NCBI GenBank assembly: GCA_964358855.1 | Contig: CAYHQQ010000009.1 | Span: 22,478 to 86,477 of the forward strand | Length of the DNA: 64,000 nucleotides | Source: UBA2396 sp038042175 | GTDB lineage: Bacteria > Planctomycetota > Phycisphaerae > Phycisphaerales > UBA1924 | Direction: 5' to 3' | In this document: piece by piece, positions 7,308 to 15,353 of the stretch | How positions within the stretch are numbered: position 1 is the first letter of the stretch | Layout of the letters: each line of letters begins with the position of its first letter | Notes under the pieces: model-generated | The model's database searches: none | What the model was told of the DNA's origin: nothing | What the model saw: the letters and a program-made list of their open reading frames with translations, nothing else | Position numbers and translations under genes: made by a program

Positions 7308-10300
7308 TCAGACGAGTTCTGCCCAAGCCCTTTCCAGGCGTTTGACCGAGACGGGCACGGGCGTGCCGAGCTCCTGCGTGAAGAGTGAGACGCGGAGTTC
7401 CTCCAGAAGCCACTTGAAGTCGTCCAGCCCGGGGTCGGGGCGCCCCGTTTTGTTGCGTGCATCAAGTCGCAGGAGGTAGTTTCGCCAGAGCGAGGCCATC
7501 TCGCCCATGAAGCGGGCATCGCGGTCCACGCCCGAGGTCTGCAGCTTGCCCAGACGCACCACCGCCGATTGCAGGTAGCGCGGCAGGTCCTTGAGGTGCT
7601 CGTAGGGCGTGGCCGCCAGCGAGCCCTTGTGGACCAGGAGAACCAGCTGTAGCCGGATGTCCGCGGCGGCGGCGGCCCAGGCGGGAGGAACTTGGCCGGC
7701 GAGCCGGAACTGGAGTTGCTGGTGCAGGGCCAGGACCTTGGAGACGATGTCGCCCGCCTCGAAAACCGCGTCGCGGATCGTGTTCCAGCGATCGCGGAGT
7801 CGCGCGACGAATTGCTCGCGGTTGCGGGGGAGTGTGTCGGCACCCGACATGAAGACGCGATCGGCGACGATGGAAGTCAGCTCGTCCTTGAGCTCCGCGG
7901 CCGAGCCCAGCGTGGCGTAGAGCGTGGCCATGCGGTTGAGCTCGGAGACCAGACGCAGGGCGTGGTCCAGCTCGTCCCTGGCGGCCAGGATGAAGAGGCG
8001 GCGGATGCCTGCGCGGTTGGCCTCGGCCGCGGCGCGGGGTGATTCGAGCACCTCCAGCGAGGCGTGCGTGCGACGATCGACCAGCGCCGGGTAGCCCGCC
8101 AGAATGGTCTTGCCCTGGGGAAGATTCACGCGCTCGGGTAGCTCGCCGAAGTTCCAGTCGGTGATGCGGTCCTTGGAGAGCGTCTTGCCCGCGGCGTTCA
8201 CAAAGCTCTGGCGGGCGCGGTCGCCGTGCTCTTTGAGCAGGGTGTAAAGGTCGCGATCGGAGCCAACGAGTTCGCCTTTGTCATCGACGACGCGGATGAG
8301 GAAGCGGAGGTGGCGGGGGACGCCGTCGAGGCGCATGGCGTCGCGGGGGATGTTGATGCGGGCGAGTGTGCGGACCGAGTTGATGACGGCGTCGAGCAGC
8401 GGGCCCTTGCCGAATGGGATTGATGCGGCAACTTTCACGGCCAGAGCCTGGGTGTCGCCCAGATCCTTGCGCAGGGCCTTGGGAAGTGTGTCGAGGAGGG
8501 CGGCGACTTTGGCGGGAAGCAGTCCGGGGATCAGCCACTCGAGTGTCTGCGGATCGAGTTGGTGTAGCGTCTGCAGCGGCACGGTGATGGTGACGCCGTC
8601 GTCGGGCTTGGTCGTGTCGTACTTGTACTGAAGGTTGAGGCGGGTGCCAAAGGTCTCGAGCTTGTCGGGAAATTGGTCGGGCGAGATCTCGTGGGCGGCC
8701 TTGGGCGTGAGATCCGCCTCGGACATGAACAGGACCTTGGCGCTCGCACGCTCGGCGTGCTTGCGCCACATGTCGAGGGAAACGGTGCTGTAGATGTCCG
8801 GGGGCAGACGTTTGTCGTAGAACTCGAAGACCAGTCGCGGATCGACCGCGATGTCGGCGCGACGGGCGCGCTCGGAGAGGTTCTTGAGGTAGGTGACCAG
8901 ATCACGGTTGTGCCGCCAGAAGGGCGCGGGCGAGACGAGCTGCTCGTCGACCAGCGCGAGCTGGATGAAGATCTCGCGGGCGGCGGGGGGGTCGATGGGG
9001 CCGAAGTGCACGCGGCGACGGCTCACAAGTTCGAGGCCAAGAAGCGTGACCTTCTCGTACGCGAAGACCTGGCCCGCGTCCTTGTCCCAGTGGGGTTCCG
9101 TGTGCGTGCGCTTGATCAGGTGGGCGGCCAGTCGCTCGACCCACGCGGGGTCGATCCTGGCAACCTCGCGGGCGTACAGCTTGGTCGTCTGCACAAGCTC
9201 GGCGGCCATGACGAACTGCGGGCCTTTGCGAAAGAGCGAGGAACCCGGGAAGATGTGGAATCGGGTGTTGCGACACCCGGTGTAGCCGCCCTCTTCGTGC
9301 TTCTTGCCCAGATTGCACAGAAGGCCGGTGAGCATCGCGCGGTGGACGGCGTCCTTTTCGGCGGGGAGCGTGTTGGCCTTGAGGTCCAGCGTGGTCGCCA
9401 GTCGCGAGAGCTGCTCATGGGTCGAGGACCACTCGCGGACTTTCATCCAGTTGATGAAGTTCTGGTGGCACCACTTGCGGAGCTTGCCGCTGGACAGCTC
9501 GGCCTCCAGACGCCGGAACTCGCGCCACAGGTTGAGCAGGCCGATGAAGTCGCTGTCGGGGTCGTCGAACTGGGCGTGGGCCTCGTCGGCCTTGTCGGCC
9601 ATTTCCATCGGGCGGTCGCGCGGGTCCTCGACTGACAGGGCACTGGCGATGACCAAGAGCTCGGCGAGGCAGTGCTCGTCGTGGCCCGCGAGGATCATGC
9701 GGGCGATGCGCGGGTCGACGGGGAGCTTGGCGAGCTTGTGCCCCAGGGGCGTGAGCTTGTTCTCGTCGTCCATCGCGCCCAGCTCGCGCAGCGTGTCGTA
9801 GCCGTCGCGGATCTGACGCCCGTCGGGCGGGTCCAGGAACGGGAAATTCTCGGGGTTGCCCAGGCCAAGCGCGATCATCTGAAGGATGACGCTGGCGAGG
9901 TTGGTGCGCTGGATCTCGGGGTCGGTGAAGGCGTCGCGCCCGTCGAAATCGCTCTGGCTGTAGAGGCGGACGGCGATGCCCGGGCCAAGTCGCCCGCAGC
10001 GGCCCGAACGCTGGTTGGCCGAAGCCTTGCTGATGGCCTCGACGGGCAGACGCTGGACCTTGGTGCCGGTGGAGTAGCGGGAGATGCGGGCGAGGCCCGC
10101 ATCGATCACCGAGCGGATGCCCGGAACGGTGAGGCTGGTCTCGGCCACGTTGGTGGAGAGCACGACACGCCGCGTGGTGTGGTTGGCGAAGACACGTTCC
10201 TGCTCGGCGGCCGAGAGGCGGGCGTAAAGGGGGACGATCTCAAGCGCGGTGGGCGGAAAGTGTGCCCGGAGATCGTCGGCGATCATGCGAATCTCGCGCT

Positions 10301-11192
10301 CGCCGGGAAGGAAAACGAGAATGTCGCCCGGGCCTTCGTAAATGAGCTCCTCGACGCTGCGGATCACGCCCTCGTCCAGACGCAGGTCATCGTCAGCCTC
10401 GGACTGGGCCGCCAGCGAGCGGTAGCGGACCTCGACGGGGTAGGTGCGGCCGCTGACCTCGATGACAGGGCAATCGCCAAAGTGGGCGCTGAAGCGTTTG
10501 GGGTCGATGGTGGCGGAGGTGATGATGAGCTTGAGATCGGGACGCCGTGGCAGGAGCTGGCGGAGGTAGCCCAGCAGGAAGTCGATGTTGAGGGAGCGCT
10601 CGTGGGCCTCGTCGATGATGAGCGTGTCGTAGTGGGCCAGCGGGCGGTCGTGCTGGGTCTCCGTCAGCAGCATGCCGTCGGTCATGACTTTGAGGAAGGT
10701 GTCGGGGCTGGTCTTGTCGCCAAAGCGGACTTTGTAGCCGACGCCCTTGCCCAGGGGAATGTCGAGCTCGTGGGCGATGCGGGCGGCCACCGAGCGTGCG
10801 GCGATGCGCCGGGGCTGTGTGTGCCCGATCATGCCGGTGAGGCCTCGCCCGGCGTCGAGGCAGATCTTGGGGAGCTGGGTCGTCTTGCCCGAGCCGGTCT
10901 CGCCGCAGACGACGACGACCTGGTGGTCGCGGATGGCCTGAGCGATCTCGTCGCGACGCTGGGTGACGGGAAGGTCGGGCGGGTAGGAGGTCCTGGGAAG
11001 GGCCTTGGCACGCCGAGCTGCGCGGTCGACGGCCCGGTCGACCTCGGCAACGACCAAGGGGCCCAGGCGATCGGTGGGTTTGCCGGATTCGAGGGAGGCA
11101 CGGAGCTCTCGGAGCTGGCGGGCGATGCGGAAGCGATCGGTGACGAGGCACGACTCGAGGCGGCGGGCGAGTTGGCGGAGGCGGGGATCCAA
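7308..11192 (-). CDS. hrpA: ATP-dependent RNA helicase HrpA (DEAH box)
   Basis: 1294 aa, the usual length of HrpA. Walker A GETGSGKTT at residues 97-105, DEAH at 194-197 in LIIDEAHERS, motif III ITSATIDP, and motif VI QRSGRCGRLGPG. After the two RecA-like domains come the helicase-associated HA2/OB regions and the long C-terminal domain typical of HrpA (DUF3418). It unwinds RNA and acts in mRNA processing or ribosome-related surveillance in the cytosol. It stands alone: the upstream neighbour diverges across a repeat element and the downstream one converges. Confidence 0.96.
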   Translation of the reverse strand: MDPRLRQLARRLESCLVTDRFRIARQLRELRASLESGKPTDRLGPLVVAEVDRAVDRAARRAKALPRTSYPPDLPVTQRRDEIAQAIRDHQVVVVCGETGSGKTTQLPKICLDAGRGLTGMIGHTQPRRIAARSVAARIAHELDIPLGKGVGYKVRFGDKTSPDTFLKVMTDGMLLTETQHDRPLAHYDTLIIDEAHERSLNIDFLLGYLRQLLPRRPDLKLIITSATIDPKRFSAHFGDCPVIEVSGRTYPVEVRYRSLAAQSEADDDLRLDEGVIRSVEELIYEGPGDILVFLPGEREIRMIADDLRAHFPPTALEIVPLYARLSAAEQERVFANHTTRRVVLSTNVAETSLTVPGIRSVIDAGLARISRYSTGTKVQRLPVEAISKASANQRSGRCGRLGPGIAVRLYSQSDFDGRDAFTDPEIQRTNLASVILQMIALGLGNPENFPFLDPPDGRQIRDGYDTLRELGAMDDENKLTPLGHKLAKLPVDPRIARMILAGHDEHCLAELLVIASALSVEDPRDRPMEMADKADEAHAQFDDPDSDFIGLLNLWREFRRLEAELSSGKLRKWCHQNFINWMKVREWSSTHEQLSRLATTLDLKANTLPAEKDAVHRAMLTGLLCNLGKKHEEGGYTGCRNTRFHIFPGSSLFRKGPQFVMAAELVQTTKLYAREVARIDPAWVERLAAHLIKRTHTEPHWDKDAGQVFAYEKVTLLGLELVSRRRVHFGPIDPPAAREIFIQLALVDEQLVSPAPFWRHNRDLVTYLKNLSERARRADIAVDPRLVFEFYDKRLPPDIYSTVSLDMWRKHAERASAKVLFMSEADLTPKAAHEISPDQFPDKLETFGTRLNLQYKYDTTKPDDGVTITVPLQTLHQLDPQTLEWLIPGLLPAKVAALLDTLPKALRKDLGDTQALAVKVAASIPFGKGPLLDAVINSVRTLARINIPRDAMRLDGVPRHLRFLIRVVDDKGELVGSDRDLYTLLKEHGDRARQSFVNAAGKTLSKDRITDWNFGELPERVNLPQGKTILAGYPALVDRRTHASLEVLESPRAAAEANRAGIRRLFILAARDELDHALRLVSELNRMATLYATLGSAAELKDELTSIVADRVFMSGADTLPRNREQFVARLRDRWNTIRDAVFEAGDIVSKVLALHQQLQFRLAGQVPPAWAAAAADIRLQLVLLVHKGSLAATPYEHLKDLPRYLQSAVVRLGKLQTSGVDRDARFMGEMASLWRNYLLRLDARNKTGRPDPGLDDFKWLLEELRVSLFTQELGTPVPVSVKRLERAWAELV

Positions 11193-11211
11193 GGGGGAAG
11201 ATTAGGACTGA

Positions 11212-11333
11212 GTGAACAGGACTGAGGACTGAGCAGGAGTAAGGCGGAAGGCGGAACTTGAAGGCTGAATTGACTCAGCCTTCAGTTTCCGCTTTCCGCC
11301 TTCTGCCTTTCCTCAGTCCTCAGTCCTGTTCAC
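11212..11333. repeat. Long hairpin repeat, GGACTGAG family, copy 1
   Basis: 11212-11233 (GTGAACAGGACTGAGGACTG then AG) is the exact reverse complement of 11312-11333. Inside it a second pair, AAGGCGGAAGGCGGAACTTG and onward, pairs with TCAGCCTTCAGTTTCCGC and onward at about 25 of 28 bases, so nearly all 122 bases can fold into one hairpin. It lies between divergent genes (hrpA and the membrane protein), not at a 3' end. A related copy is at 61542-61699. Confidence 0.85.
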
Positions 11334-11404
11334 ACTCTTCCGGTCCCACCCGGAGCCGGTGGGGTTGGTACACTGGAGGCGATCCAACACCGGAGGCAGA
11401 TGGC

Positions 11405-12001
11405 ATGAGCGACCAAAACACATCGATGGAGCCGCAGGGCGCGTTCGAAGAGGTTTATGTGGACGTGCCGCAGTGGCCCAAAGCGATCGGGATCGTGAGC
11501 ATCATCTGGGCCGGAATCGGGCTCACGTGCCTTGGGTGCGGCGTGATTGGCATGACCGTCGGACAGAACCTCATGACCGAAGAGATGCGGGCGCAGAGTC
11601 CGCCGATGACGTTCGGATTGATGCAGATGATTGTGATGGGGCTGGGCGGGGTCAACGCCCTGCTGCTTCTCGTGGCCGGCATCATGACGCTGCGGCGAAT
11701 GGGCGTCGGACGCTGGCTGCATCTGGCGTACGCCCTGGCGTCGTTGCCGCTGTTTGCCGTGGGCATGTGGTACACGCTGCAGCAGCAGGACGAGCAGAAG
11801 CAGTGGTATCTTGAGCATCCCGAGAGCCCCGGCGCCAAGATGATGTCGGGCTCGGGCGGATCGTTGCAGTTGCTGCTGCTCGTGCTGCAGATCGTGCTCA
11901 GCCTGGGGTACCCGGTCTTTCTCCTGATCTGGTTCGGGCTGGTCAAGAGGTCGACCGCGAGCATGACGGGGTTTGCCGACGAGGGCACTGAGGCTCGGTA
12001 G
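11405..12001 (+). CDS. Small integral membrane protein, unknown function
   Basis: 198 aa from the ATG at 11405; the longer frame upstream is translated from the repeat and is rejected. Four hydrophobic segments are visible at about residues 25-50, 75-98, 105-125 and 155-182 (for example GLGGVNALLLLVAGIMTL), with the N-terminus polar (EEVYVDVPQWPK). No family motif is recognised. Long exposed stretches between helices 3 and 4 (QQQDEQKQWYLEHPESPG) suggest a small polytopic protein with one soluble loop. It is monocistronic. Confidence 0.7.
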   Translation: MSDQNTSMEPQGAFEEVYVDVPQWPKAIGIVSIIWAGIGLTCLGCGVIGMTVGQNLMTEEMRAQSPPMTFGLMQMIVMGLGGVNALLLLVAGIMTLRRMGVGRWLHLAYALASLPLFAVGMWYTLQQQDEQKQWYLEHPESPGAKMMSGSGGSLQLLLLVLQIVLSLGYPVFLLIWFGLVKRSTASMTGFADEGTEAR

Positions 12002-12157
12002 GCTCACCGGGGCGTTTTGGGGGGCTGTTGACCGAACGGACATTTCTGGTGTGGTCTCGCGCAGAAATTCCTGCGCGCTGTTCGAGAATGCGCGCGGTTT
12101 TGGAACGCGCTCGGGTACACTTGTGCTGGTCGTGTTCAACACCAAAAGGAGTCTCCT

Positions 12158-13591
12158 ATGCGTTCGAGCTTTGTTCTATCCATCTGTGCCGCGGCGGGAA
12201 TGGCTTGCGCAGTGCACGCGCAGCCCGCGAATGACCACTGTGATTCGGCGGAAATCATCAGCGGCACCGGCGGGTTTGGCCTCGACAGCACCGGCGCCGA
12301 CACCGACGGTGCCGCCGACACGTGCGCGACGGGAAACATCTACCAGGACGTCTGGTTCCAGTGGACGGCCCTGGCGACCGAGGTCGTGACGTTCAGCCTT
12401 TGTGATTCCACCGGCAACGACACAGTGATCGCGGTCTACGACGGGGCGGGTTGCCCGGCGGGCGGGCCCGTGGCCTGCAACGACGATTCGTGCGAGTTCC
12501 AGAGCCGCCTGTCGTTGTCGGTGAACTCCGGGCAGACGTACATGATCCGCGTCGGGTCGTATTCCGAAGGGGACACGATGTCCGCCACGTTGGCCATTTC
12601 CGGCACGCTTCCTCCGCCCGCCAACGACCACTGTGATTCGCCAAACGTGATCGACGGGTTCGGGACCTTCCCAGTGAGCACCGACGGCACCGACACCGAC
12701 GGGGCGGCCGACACCTGCGGGGCGGGGACGATCTACCAGGACGTCTGGTTCGAGTGGACCGCGGCGGCCTCGGGGAACGTGCAGCTCGAACTGTGCGGCT
12801 CCACGAGCAACGACACCACGATGGCCGTCTACGACGGCGCGGGATGCCCCGGCGGTGCGCCCGTCGTGTGCAACGACGACTCGTGCGGCCTCCAGAGCAA
12901 GCTGAATTTCGCTGTCTCGTCGGGCTCGACGTACATGATCCGCGTTGGATCGTACTACGAGGGCAACACCATGAACGCGACGCTGGCGATCCAGAACTAC
13001 GTCCCGGGCGTCGTCGCGGGCCCGATCGTGAGCCCGGTGAACGGGAACACGTACTACATGCTCGAGGCGTCGAGCTGGACGGCGGGCGAGGCCTCGGCGG
13101 TGGCCATGGGCGGACACCTGGCCACCGTGCGCAGCGAGGATGAGAACAACTGGCTCTTCAACGACCTGATGAAGTTCGACGGGTATCAGTTCCGGCGCGG
13201 CTGGATCGGGATCAACGACCAGGAGTTCCTCAACTCGTACGTGTGGACCAGCGGCGAGCCGGTCTCCTACACGAACTGGGGCGGCGGGGAGCCCAACCAC
13301 GCCAACGGCACCGAGTTCTACGGGCAGATCCCGTGGTACGCCACGGGCTGGAACGACAACAGCGATCTCCCCGGCGACGACCCCTGCTATCCCCTCGTTG
13401 AGATCATCACGGTCACCGGCTGCCCGGCGGACTTCGACGGCGACGGCACCGTCGACTTCTTCGACTACGACGCCTTCGTCGTCTGCTTCGAGGACCCCGA
13501 CTGCACCAACGCCGACTTCGACGGCGACGGCACCGTCGACTTCTTCGACTACGACGCCTTCGTGGTCGCCTTCGAGACCCCCTGCCCCTGA
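12158..13591 (+). CDS. Secreted C-type-lectin-like GC-type dockerin protein
   Basis: 477 aa; the ATG follows AAAAGGAG. Signal peptide ends AVHAQPAND. Two tandem copies of a ~130-residue beta domain start with PANDHCDSAEII (about 23) and PANDHCDSPNVI (about 155) and share the motifs DTDGAADTC, IYQDVWFxWTA, YDGAGCP and CNDDSC; they resemble prepeptidase-C-type jelly rolls. A C-type lectin-like domain follows (about 305-425): NTYYMLEASSWTAGEASA, GGHLATVRSEDENNWL, WIGINDQE and NWGGGEPN. The tail is two calcium loops, ending FETPCP rather than GC. It likely binds glycans or cell surfaces outside the cell. The two PPC-like domains are near-duplicates and suggest recent internal duplication. Confidence 0.85.
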   Translation: MRSSFVLSICAAAGMACAVHAQPANDHCDSAEIISGTGGFGLDSTGADTDGAADTCATGNIYQDVWFQWTALATEVVTFSLCDSTGNDTVIAVYDGAGCPAGGPVACNDDSCEFQSRLSLSVNSGQTYMIRVGSYSEGDTMSATLAISGTLPPPANDHCDSPNVIDGFGTFPVSTDGTDTDGAADTCGAGTIYQDVWFEWTAAASGNVQLELCGSTSNDTTMAVYDGAGCPGGAPVVCNDDSCGLQSKLNFAVSSGSTYMIRVGSYYEGNTMNATLAIQNYVPGVVAGPIVSPVNGNTYYMLEASSWTAGEASAVAMGGHLATVRSEDENNWLFNDLMKFDGYQFRRGWIGINDQEFLNSYVWTSGEPVSYTNWGGGEPNHANGTEFYGQIPWYATGWNDNSDLPGDDPCYPLVEIITVTGCPADFDGDGTVDFFDYDAFVVCFEDPDCTNADFDGDGTVDFFDYDAFVVAFETPCP

Positions 13592-13658
13592 TGGGTGCAC
13601 GCGGCTGACTTGCCGCGGCGCAGCGACCTGGAAGCAGGTGCAAACACGATGGATTCCG

Positions 13659-13691
13659 CCGCCCGCGTCGAGAGACGCGGGCGGTTCTTTT
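13659..13691 (+). terminator. Rho-independent terminator
   Basis: CCGCCCGCGTC (13659-13669), loop GAGA, GACGCGGGCGG (13674-13684), then TTCTTTT. It is a perfect 11-bp stem and ends the lectin gene transcript. Bases 13692-13761 up to the convergent DUF1501 gene show nothing else. Confidence 0.93.
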
Positions 13692-13761
13692 CGTCAGGTG
13701 CCTCGGAAGAGATCGACGATCCGGATCTCGCTCCCGTCGTTCGTGGCTCAAGGCCTTGAAT

Positions 13762-15258
13762 TCACGCCAGCAGCGGCGTGAGGATGTTGCCCGAGACGTC
13801 CGTGAGTCGGAAGTCGCGACCTTGCTCGCGGAAGGTCAGCTTCCTGTGGTCCACGCCCAGGAGGTGCAGCAGCGTCGCGTGCAGGTCGTGCACTTCGACG
13901 GGGTTCTCGGCGATGTTGTAGCTGAAGTCGTCGGTCTTGCCGTAGCTGATGCCGGGTTTCACGCCCCCGCCCGCGAGCCACACCGTGAAGCAGCGCGGGT
14001 GGTGGTCACGCCCGTAGTTGGCCTCGGTGAGCGTGCCCTGGCTGTAAACCGTGCGCCCAAACTCACCCGCCCACAGCACCAGCGTCTCATCAAGCAGCCC
14101 GCGACGCTTGAGGTCCTTGAGCAACGCGGCCTGCGGCTGATCGACGGCCTTGGTCTGTGCCGTGATCTGCGTGGGAAGGTTGTCGTGAGCGTCCCAGCCG
14201 CGCATGTAGAGCTGGATGAATCGCACGCCGCGCTCGGCCAAGCGCCGGGCCAGGAGACAATTGGCGGCGAAGCTGCCGGGTTTGGTCACGTCGGGGCCGT
14301 ACATGTCGAGCGTCGCCTGATCCTCGTCTGAGAAATCGGTGAGCTCGGGCACGGACAACTCCATGAGGTAGGCCATCTCGGCCTGGGCGATGCGGGCCCG
14401 CACCTCGGGGTCCAGCGACTCGTCGAACTCCTCGTCGTTGAGCTTGGTGACCAGGTCGAGCATGGTCCGCCGATCGTCGCGCGAGACGCCGTCGGGGTTC
14501 TTGAGGTACATGACAGCGTTCTCGCCCGCCCTGATCTTGCATCCCTGGTGTTCGCTGGGAAGGAACCCGCTCCCCCAGAACCGAGCCGAAAGGGCCTGCA
14601 TATTGCCCAGCCCCTGCGTGATCATGACAACAAATGAGGGCAGGTTGGCGTTGGCCGAACCCAGTCCATAAGAACACCACGAGCCAAAGCACGGGCGTCC
14701 GGGCTGCTGGTTTCCGGTCTGGAAGAAGGTGATTCCCGGCTCATGGTTGATGGCCTCGGTCTTCATCGAGTGGATGAAGCAGATCTCCTTGGCCATGGCG
14801 GCGGTGTGGGGGATGAGCTCGCTGAGCCACACGCCGTCCTGGTTGTTGGCGTGGCGGGAGAACTTGAAGAGGGAGGGGGCGACGGGGAAGCGTGTCTGCC
14901 CGCTGGTCATGCCCGTGAGCCGCTGGCCCTGGCGGATCGAGTCTGGGAGATCCTGGTTGAAGCGGTGGCGCAGGCCGGGCTTGTAGTCGTAGAGATCGAG
15001 CTGGCTGGGAGCGCCCTCCATGTGCATGTAGATGACACGCTTGGCCTTGGGAGCCAGGTTGAGCGCGGGGCGCGTGGAACCCAGCCCCGCGATCGTGTCG
15101 CCCGGTGAGACGCCCGCGAGCGGTTCGCCCGCGCGAATGATCGAGGCCAGGGCCGCGGCGCCGAAACCGGCCCCGATCGACGTGCCCACCGCCTTGCCGA
15201 CTTTGCCGAAGAAACGCCGGCGGGTGAGATTCAGAAGATGTTCTTCAAGGGCATCCAT
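13762..15258 (-). CDS. DUF1501 family protein (Tat-exported, sulfatase-like fold)
   Basis: 498 aa. Twin-arginine signal LTRRRFFGKVGKAVG near residue 12, then a hydrophobic stretch, so a Tat substrate. The family features of DUF1501 are visible: KRVIYMHMEGAPSQLDLYDY, GPDVTKPGSFAANCLLARRL, ERGVRFIQLYMRGWDAHD and LVLWAGEFGRT. These proteins adopt an alkaline-phosphatase/sulfatase-type fold and in planctomycetes nearly always pair with DUF1549/DUF1553 proteins, as here. The catalytic activity is unproven; a role in breaking down sulfated or complex polysaccharides is commonly inferred. It is the downstream gene of the pair, 95 bases after the cytochrome/DUF1553 gene, with a palindromic repeat between. 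Confidence 0.93.
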   Translation of the reverse strand: MDALEEHLLNLTRRRFFGKVGKAVGTSIGAGFGAAALASIIRAGEPLAGVSPGDTIAGLGSTRPALNLAPKAKRVIYMHMEGAPSQLDLYDYKPGLRHRFNQDLPDSIRQGQRLTGMTSGQTRFPVAPSLFKFSRHANNQDGVWLSELIPHTAAMAKEICFIHSMKTEAINHEPGITFFQTGNQQPGRPCFGSWCSYGLGSANANLPSFVVMITQGLGNMQALSARFWGSGFLPSEHQGCKIRAGENAVMYLKNPDGVSRDDRRTMLDLVTKLNDEEFDESLDPEVRARIAQAEMAYLMELSVPELTDFSDEDQATLDMYGPDVTKPGSFAANCLLARRLAERGVRFIQLYMRGWDAHDNLPTQITAQTKAVDQPQAALLKDLKRRGLLDETLVLWAGEFGRTVYSQGTLTEANYGRDHHPRCFTVWLAGGGVKPGISYGKTDDFSYNIAENPVEVHDLHATLLHLLGVDHRKLTFREQGRDFRLTDVSGNILTPLLA

Positions 15259-15276
15259 GGGAGCTTCCGGTCCGAG

Positions 15277-15344
15277 GGTGGCACCGCTCTCCAGAGCGGT
15301 GCTTCAGGCATTCGGAATCCACCGCTCTGGAGAGCGGTGCCACC
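15277..15344. repeat. 25-bp perfect inverted repeat with self-palindromic arms
   Basis: Left arm 15277-15301 (GGTGGCACCGCTCTCCAGAG then CGGTG) is the exact reverse complement of 15320-15344; spacer 18 bases. Each arm is itself palindromic around CACCGCTCTCCAGAGCGGTG, so alternative cruciforms are possible. It lies inside the two-gene DUF1549/DUF1501 transcription unit. Confidence 0.9.
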
Positions 15345-15353
15345 TGGCACGGA

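Noticed and set aside
9672..11225. 517-codon plus-strand ORF across hrpA
   Set aside because: Antisense shadow; the hrpA frame carries all helicase motifs.
11258..11404. 49-codon N-terminal extension of the membrane protein
   Set aside because: It is translated from the hairpin repeat; the similar peptide at 61595 comes from the second repeat copy.
12058..12077. Small hairpin CGCGCAG-AAATTC-CTGCGCG as a terminator of the membrane-protein gene
   Set aside because: Only 7 bp, 57 bases after the stop and with no T-run; kept as unproven.
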